64,000 bases of DNA from Parvibaculum sp. Lineage in GTDB: Bacteria; Pseudomonadota; Alphaproteobacteria; Parvibaculales; Parvibaculaceae. Of the stretch, positions 59,075 to 64,000 are shown in pieces. Within the stretch, counting starts at the first letter, position 1, and each line of letters opens with the position of its first letter. The stretch is from NCBI RefSeq assembly GCF_030651915.1, contig NZ_JAUSBV010000008.1, positions 186,001-250,000 of the forward strand, in the 5' to 3' direction. The notes below the pieces were generated by a model. It had not been told where the DNA came from and searched no databases. It saw nothing but the letters and a program-made list of their open reading frames with translations. Position numbers and translations under genes: made by a program.

Positions 59075-59761
59075 TTATGACGATGCGCGTTTCGGGAAGG
59101 CCTTTGCGCCTTCGTCGAGCGTCCAGAGCGCGATGTCCGACAGCACTTGCCCGAGAGCGGCGTCATAGGCGGCAACGATGTCGGTCATCTTGCCGCTGGC
59201 CGAGGGCGCCGTCGCGGCGAATTCGCGGCTGGCGACAATCGAGCGGTCGGAGGCGCGCAGGAGGCGAACATAAAGCGTGACGCGCGCTTCCGTCGCCGCC
59301 TGGCCGAGGCCCTGCGTGGCAACGCGCGCCGCCGCAAACTGGCGAATGTCGCCGACCAGCGCAAGGTCCATGCGCGCGCCGCTGCCCGAACCGATGGCGG
59401 ACGGGAAATGTCCGGTATTGTGCAATGTCTCGACCGTCAGCGCGGCGATCATGCGCGGTGCGCGGTCGCTCCAGCGCGCGCCGGCATAATATTTGATCTC
59501 GTTGGGCGACGGCTGAAAGACGATGCGCGTCGTATCGACGGCGGCCGGCGCCGAAAATTCCTCGACAACCACCTGCGCCATCGCCGCCACCGCGCCTGCC
59601 GGCACCTGCGGCGTCGCCGCCGTCAACACATAAAGACTGGGCGCCGGCTCGCTGGCGACATTGGCCAGCGCACAGGCGCCGAGCGGCCCGAGCATCAGGC
59701 CGAGGCCCGCCACGCGCAGCATTTTTCCAAACCGGCTGTCCATCGCGCCCTGCCCTCTCAT
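59075..59761 (-). CDS. ABC-type transport auxiliary lipoprotein (PqiC-like) of Mla operon
   Basis: A 228-residue lipoprotein: signal LGLMLGPLGAC with Cys30, then the DUF330/PqiC-like core (AAVDTTRIVFQPSPNEIKYYAGARWSDRAPRMIAALTVETLH). PqiC-like lipoproteins sit at the outer-membrane end of MCE systems. The ATG at 59761 overlaps the mlaD stop (ATGA), so it is coupled to mlaD. Last gene of the operon, next to a repeat element. Confidence 0.88.
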   Translation of the reverse strand: MRGQGAMDSRFGKMLRVAGLGLMLGPLGACALANVASEPAPSLYVLTAATPQVPAGAVAAMAQVVVEEFSAPAAVDTTRIVFQPSPNEIKYYAGARWSDRAPRMIAALTVETLHNTGHFPSAIGSGSGARMDLALVGDIRQFAAARVATQGLGQAATEARVTLYVRLLRASDRSIVASREFAATAPSASGKMTDIVAAYDAALGQVLSDIALWTLDEGAKAFPKRASS

Positions 59762-60666
59762 TCGGCCCTGACCTCGGGCACATTTTTGCCGATCAGAAAG
59801 CGGGCCGGATCGTCCTGCGCCCGCGACGCGATCCGGTCGAGCGAGGCCACCAGCGCCCGCGTTTCGGCGACCAGTTGCGGCAATTGCGCAAGGCCGGCGC
59901 CGAGGCCGGGCCCGCTCTGTTTCAGAACCGTGTCGAGTTCCTCGGCGACCAGACGATAGGAATGCGCGGCCTCGCGCGCATCGGTGAGGAAGAGGCGGAC
60001 ATCGTCCTTGAGCAGCGCATCGGCATTGCGGCTCAGGCTGTTGAGATGCACCGAGGCCTCGGAAAGCTGCTTGATCGCCCGGCTCATGTCATTCGAACCG
60101 CCGGCCAGCGCCGCCGATATCGTGTTCATGTTTTCGATCGCCTCGGTGATCGCTTGCTGGTTGGCGGTCACAACCGCATTGAGGTCGCGGATCAGACTGT
60201 TGGCGCTTTGCAGCGTTTCGGGGCCGGCCGCGAGCAGATCCTGGAACACGGACGGCGCGGCGCGGATGATCGGGTATTCGCGATCGGATGGCGCCGTCAG
60301 CGGCGCCGATCCCTCGGTGCCGCCGGTGATCTGGATGAAGGCAACGCCGGTGAGACCCGAGAGCTCAAGCTGCGCCACCGAATCTTCCTTGATCGGCGTG
60401 CGCGCATCGAGTTCGACGATGGCGACAACCTTGTTGGGATTGCGCTCCATCAACCGCAGGTCGACGACCTTGCCGACCGGCAGGCCGTTATATTGCACCG
60501 GGCCCGAGACCGAGAGACCCGACACCGAACCGTCGAAGATGATCATGTAATAGGCAAACTGGCGATTGAGCTGCACGCCGTTGAGCCAGAGCACAAACAG
60601 GAAGATGCCGACCAGTGTCAGCAGCGTGAAGGCGCCGATCAGCACATTGTTGGACTTGATTTCCAT
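59758..60666 (-). CDS. mlaD: MCE-domain substrate-binding protein MlaD
   Basis: MlaD is the periplasmic MCE component of the Mla phospholipid transporter. The 302-residue product has a membrane anchor (NVLIGAFTLLTLVGIFLFVLWL), one MCE domain (GSVSGLSVSGPVQYNGLPVGKV and LELSGLTGVAFIQITGG), and a longer C-terminal helical region (about 160-300). That long tail is typical of the alphaproteobacterial form. It lies 5 bp after mlaF. Confidence 0.93.
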   Translation of the reverse strand: MEIKSNNVLIGAFTLLTLVGIFLFVLWLNGVQLNRQFAYYMIIFDGSVSGLSVSGPVQYNGLPVGKVVDLRLMERNPNKVVAIVELDARTPIKEDSVAQLELSGLTGVAFIQITGGTEGSAPLTAPSDREYPIIRAAPSVFQDLLAAGPETLQSANSLIRDLNAVVTANQQAITEAIENMNTISAALAGGSNDMSRAIKQLSEASVHLNSLSRNADALLKDDVRLFLTDAREAAHSYRLVAEELDTVLKQSGPGLGAGLAQLPQLVAETRALVASLDRIASRAQDDPARFLIGKNVPEVRAE

Positions 60667-60671
60667 GGCTC

Positions 60672-61442
60672 TTACTTGCCCGCAAAGGCCGCGCGCGCCC
60701 GCGGCCCGTGAAAATATTCATGCACCCATGAATGACGGCTCAACAGCATGTCGTCGATCGTGCCGATCAGAATAACATGCTTCTCGGCAATGACCGCTAT
60801 CCGGTCGCAGGTCGCATAGAGCGTATCAAGGTCGTGGGTGACCAGAAAGACCGTCAGGCCCAGCGTTTCCGTCAGATCGTTGATCAGCTCGTCGAACGCC
60901 GCCGCGCCGATCGGATCGAGACCGGCGGTCGGTTCGTCGAGAAAGAGGATTTCCGGGTCGAGCGCCAGCGCACGGGCCAGGCCCGCTCGCTTTCGCATGC
61001 CACCGGACAGCTCCGAGGGGTAGAGCGTGGCCGCCGCCGGTTTCAACCCCACCATCGCAATCTTGACCGCCGCCAGTTCATTCATCAGCTCCGGCGACAG
61101 ATGGAGATGCTCCCGGTACGGAACCTGGATGTTTTCGGCCACGGTGAGCGCCGAAAAGAGCGCCCCGTCCTGGAACAGCACGCCCCAGCGCCGCTCATGG
61201 AGGCGGCGCTCTTCTTCCGGCAGTTCGGCAAGGTCGATGCCGAAGACACGGATGCGCCCGGCATCGGGCGTCTTGAGGCCGAGGATCGTGCGCAAGAGGA
61301 CCGACTTGCCGGTACCCGAACCGCCGACAATGCCGATCACCTCGCCGCGCTTCACCGTCAGATCGAGACCGTCATGGACGACATTGTCACCGAACCGCGT
61401 GACAAGGCCCTCGACTTCGATGATGGGTTCGCCCTTCTGCAT
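60672..61442 (-). CDS. mlaF: Mla ABC transporter ATPase MlaF
   Basis: A 256-residue ATPase: Walker A GGSGTGKS, signature LSGGMRKRAGLARALA, Walker B ILFLDEPTAGLDP, and the H-loop VTHDLD. Homologous to MlaF/Ttg2A. It is the second gene of mlaE-mlaF-mlaD-lipoprotein, 3 bp after mlaE. Confidence 0.96.
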   Translation of the reverse strand: MQKGEPIIEVEGLVTRFGDNVVHDGLDLTVKRGEVIGIVGGSGTGKSVLLRTILGLKTPDAGRIRVFGIDLAELPEEERRLHERRWGVLFQDGALFSALTVAENIQVPYREHLHLSPELMNELAAVKIAMVGLKPAAATLYPSELSGGMRKRAGLARALALDPEILFLDEPTAGLDPIGAAAFDELINDLTETLGLTVFLVTHDLDTLYATCDRIAVIAEKHVILIGTIDDMLLSRHSWVHEYFHGPRARAAFAGK

Positions 61443-61445
61443 GGC

Positions 61446-62699
61446 CTAGATATCCACAGCGGTGAAGAACATGGCGAAAAGCGCATCGAGAACGATGACG
61501 AGGAAGATCGAATAGACGACCGAGCGTGTTGTCTGCGCGCCGACCGATTCGGCGCTCCCCGAAACCGCCATGCCGGCGCGGCAGCCGACCAGCGCGATGG
61601 TGGCGGCCATGAACGGCGCCTTGACCAGACCGACGCCGAAGGTCCAGAAACCGATCGCCTCCTGCACGCGCTGGATATAGACGCCGGGCGACATGTTGAG
61701 CATCAGCTGCACGACGACGCCGCCGCCGATCAGGCCCATGATATTGGCGACGAAGGTCAGCAGCGGCAACGCCACGATCAGCGCCAGCACGCGCGGCAGC
61801 ACCAGCATTTCCATCGGGTCGAGACCGAGCGTGCGCATCGCATCGATTTCCTCGCGCATCTTCATCGAACCGATTTCAGCCGTGAAGGCGCTGCCCGAAC
61901 GTCCGGCCACGATGATCGCGGTCAAGAGCAACCCGACCTCGCGCAGGAAGATGATGGCGATCAGATTGACCGTGAAGACCTCGGCACCGAACTGCTTGAG
62001 CTGTACCGCACCCTGCTGGGCAACGACGGCGCCGATCAGAAAGGTCAGCAGACAGACCAGCGGCAACGCGTCGAAACCGGCCTTCTCCATGTGATGCATG
62101 AAGGGAACGATGCGAAATCGACTCGGATGGACGATGGTGCGGCCGGCGGTGACGACAACGGCACCGACGAAACCGAGCATGCCCAGCGCCTCGCCGCCAA
62201 TGGCGCGCACCGCCTCGCCGACCCGGCCGGTGAACTCGATATAAAGCGGCTGCGAAAGATGGATGACGGGTTCGGGCACGCCGCCCCGGCCGATCTTGTC
62301 GATCAGGATGCGCTGGGCCTCGCTGATGTTCTTGAGATCGACCGCCAGTCCGCCCGCCCGCAGGAACGTCGCCGTGCGCGCCAGCACGCAGGCGCCCGCC
62401 GTGTCGAAACGGCTGATATCCGTGAAATCGATTTCGGCGCGCCGGGCCTCCGGCGGCGCGGCCAGCAGCTTGCGCAATTGCCGGTCGATCGGATCGAGAT
62501 GGACAATCGACCAGTCGCCCGCCGCCACGATGCGCAAGGTCCCGGCCTCGACGCCGATCGTGCAGGACGCTGGCGTCGCGGCATCCGGCTCCCGTCCTGC
62601 TGAATTATGCGTCCCGGCCAAACCGCCCCCAAAATCCGCCCCGCACCCGTCGATTGACGCACTGTGCCCCCGGGCCCGGCCGACGGCAAGCAATCCCAC
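61446..62699 (-). CDS. mlaE: MlaE permease with N-terminal STAS (MlaB-like) domain
   Basis: A permease (about 417 residues) in which the MlaB-type STAS domain is fused to MlaE. STAS: LRIVAAGDWSIVHLDPIDRQLRKLL with FTDISRFDTAGACVL. MlaE part: FLIGAVVAQQGAVQLKQFGAEVF, GSAFTAEIGSMKMREEIDAMRTLG, and six membrane helices. No ATG occurs before the STAS; I start at a GTG at 62699, although a TTG at 62786 extends the frame. The operon's first gene, divergent from cytochrome c. Confidence 0.85.
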   Translation of the reverse strand: MGLLAVGRARGHSASIDGCGADFGGGLAGTHNSAGREPDAATPASCTIGVEAGTLRIVAAGDWSIVHLDPIDRQLRKLLAAPPEARRAEIDFTDISRFDTAGACVLARTATFLRAGGLAVDLKNISEAQRILIDKIGRGGVPEPVIHLSQPLYIEFTGRVGEAVRAIGGEALGMLGFVGAVVVTAGRTIVHPSRFRIVPFMHHMEKAGFDALPLVCLLTFLIGAVVAQQGAVQLKQFGAEVFTVNLIAIIFLREVGLLLTAIIVAGRSGSAFTAEIGSMKMREEIDAMRTLGLDPMEMLVLPRVLALIVALPLLTFVANIMGLIGGGVVVQLMLNMSPGVYIQRVQEAIGFWTFGVGLVKAPFMAATIALVGCRAGMAVSGSAESVGAQTTRSVVYSIFLVIVLDALFAMFFTAVDI

Positions 62700-62817
62700 A
62701 CGGGCCTTGCGCGCGCGCGTGCCGCATGGATTTGCCGGCACCGCCGGGCTAGTTTCCTGCTCTGTCCCGGCGGCAGCCGGGCTCAATCCCGGTCCCGACC
62801 TTCAGAAAGGTGTTCCC

Positions 62818-63216
62818 ATGCGTGGTTTCTATGCAGGTTTGACGGCAATCGGTCTGGCGCTTTCGCTGCCGGGCGCGGCGCTCGCCGAGGAGGCCGATCT
62901 CGCCGCCGGTGAGAAGCTCTTTGCCCGCTGCAAGGCCTGCCACACGCTCGATGAGGGCGGCAAGAACGGCATCGGCCCCAATCTGCACGGCATTTTCGGC
63001 AGCACGGCCGGAACGCGCGAAGGCGTCACCTATTCCAAGGCCATGAAGGCCAAGGGCGAGGAAGGCCTGGTCTGGACCGATGAAACGCTCTCGACCTATC
63101 TCGAGCGCCCGGCGGCGATGGTGAAGGGCACCAACATGGCTTTTCCCGGCCTGAAAAAGCCCGAGGAACGCGCCAGCCTGATCGCCTATCTGAAGCGCGA
63201 GACCGACGCCGAATAA
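62818..63216 (+). CDS. Periplasmic cytochrome c
   Basis: A 132-residue class I cytochrome c (c2/c550 type). Signal peptide YAGLTAIGLALSLPGAALA, haem motif CKACH (Cys38, Cys41, His42), and a distal Met in TNMAFPGLKKPEER. Ribosome-site AAAGGTG. It is the typical small electron carrier between the bc1 complex and oxidases. Divergent from mlaE. Confidence 0.95.
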   Translation: MRGFYAGLTAIGLALSLPGAALAEEADLAAGEKLFARCKACHTLDEGGKNGIGPNLHGIFGSTAGTREGVTYSKAMKAKGEEGLVWTDETLSTYLERPAAMVKGTNMAFPGLKKPEERASLIAYLKRETDAE

Positions 63217-63393
63217 ACTTCCACATATCGCCATAATTAAGGCGCGCCCGCGCCGGCCCGGCGCTGGAACGAATGCTGCAGCAAAAGCAGTAGCGGCATC
63301 CGTCTTTGTCCCGTAACAAGACAAGGGCGGGGTCGAAAGTTTCAATATGGGGCACCCGTTCCGGCATTTTCCCCGGGGCGGTCGCAGTGAGAC

Positions 63394-64000
63394 ATGAATC
63401 CGACGCCTGCATTCCGCAGACTTTCCGCAATCCTGCCGGGCCTTGTGCTTGTGCTGGGGCTCGCCGTTGCGATCTACGATCCGCGCGGCATGGGCAGTTT
63501 CCTGCAGAATCAGGTCTTCGATCTCTATCAGCAAATCCTGCCGCGCGAAGCGGCACCGGCCGGCCCGCATGCCGTCTATGTCGACATCGACGCCGAAACG
63601 GCCAAGCGCTTCGGCGCATGGCCCTGGCCGCGCAAGCGGCTGGCCCAGCTTGTCGAGCGCGTGCGCGAGGGCGGCGCCACCGCCATCCTGATCGACGCAG
63701 CCCTGTCCGAGCCGGATCCGACCGCCATCCGCGAACTGATGCAACTCTGGGCGCCGCTGCCGGCCGGGGGCGACTTCGCCGGCCTCGCGGGCGCGCTGCA
63801 AAGCCTTCCCGATCATGACCGCGAACTGGCGGCCCAGTTGCGCGCGACGCAGGCCGTCGTTTCCTTCGTGCCGGGAAAGACCGCCTTCGACGGACAGCAC
63901 ATGCCGGCCCGCCCCGCATCGATCGTGCCGCAAGGCGGCGAACCGCGGCACTATATGCATGAATACAAGACCTGGCGCCCGACGCTCGCGCCCTTCGAGG
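63394..64000 (+). CDS. CHASE2-domain sensor (5' part, runs off the edge)
   Basis: The reading frame starts with ATG at 63394 (MNPTPAFRRLSAILPGLVLV), a membrane helix, and stays open to the right edge (about 202 residues). The CHASE2 pattern is clear: VFDLYQQILPR, YVDIDAETAKRFGAWPWPRKRL, then the ATAILIDAALSEPD segment. CHASE2 sensors usually continue with three membrane helices and an adenylate cyclase, GGDEF or kinase domain; the output domain is not visible here. Probably a membrane sensor of the adenylate cyclase type, to be decided by the sequence to the right. Confidence 0.8.
   Translation, partial: MNPTPAFRRLSAILPGLVLVLGLAVAIYDPRGMGSFLQNQVFDLYQQILPREAAPAGPHAVYVDIDAETAKRFGAWPWPRKRLAQLVERVREGGATAILIDAALSEPDPTAIRELMQLWAPLPAGGDFAGLAGALQSLPDHDRELAAQLRATQAVVSFVPGKTAFDGQHMPARPASIVPQGGEPRHYMHEYKTWRPTLAPFE

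Overview
The window is GC-rich DNA from an alphaproteobacterium with a polar, Caulobacter-type flagellar regulon. I infer this from FliX, FlbT, FlaF, MotE and the DUF6468 protein, from GG-N10-GC (sigma-54) promoters with upstream paired palindromes, from a TTAA-N7-TTAA CtrA box, and from GAAC-N7-GAAC LexA boxes. A Parvibaculum-like member of the Hyphomicrobiales is my guess for the genus. No tRNA, rRNA, CRISPR array or complete insertion sequence is visible.

0-24.6 kb is a flagellar block. It holds the end of fliP; a leftward operon fliL-fliM-DUF6468-motE-large TPR protein; a rightward operon flgF-flgG-flgA-flgH; a DksA gene; fliX (leftward) opposite flgI-flgJ-flgN-like; a TPR/glycosyltransferase likely to modify flagellin; two flagellin genes; flbT-flaF; and a leftward operon flgE-flgK-flgL. 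Five sigma-54-type promoters (fliL, flgF, flgI, flagellin 1, flgE) each have two copies of a GGCAG-N3-CTGCC-like palindrome about 85-140 bp upstream of the predicted start, probably FlbD enhancers. fliX carries the CtrA box instead, and flagellin 2 has neither.

24.8-32 kb is housekeeping: a MoxR ATPase and its VWA partner (separated by a methyltransferase, a probable 6S-like RNA and an LprI-like secreted protein), then a MacAB/DevBCA-like ABC exporter and a small membrane protein. 32-38.5 kb holds the SOS mutasome dnaE2-imuB and imuA, split by two small paralogous lipoprotein genes, with a separate LexA box before imuB and before imuA. 38.5-46 kb has a methyltransferase, two poorly known proteins, ferredoxin reductase with two 2Fe-2S ferredoxins, chorismate mutase, a GST/TetR divergent pair and a formylglycine-type sulfatase or phosphonate monoester hydrolase.

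46-56 kb is accessory-looking: a palindrome-rich gap, a large autotransporter, a glycosyltransferase/pyruvyltransferase fusion with a 2-oxoglutarate oxygenase, and a HigBA-like toxin-antitoxin pair, part of it between 40-bp direct repeats; then an LhgO-like oxidase, an Hpt protein and repeat elements bounded by CTCTGCG-type inverted arms. 56.6-64 kb holds a TipN-like membrane coiled-coil protein, an Mla-type lipid transport operon (mlaE with fused STAS, mlaF, mlaD, lipoprotein), a cytochrome c and the start of a CHASE2 sensor gene that runs off the right edge.
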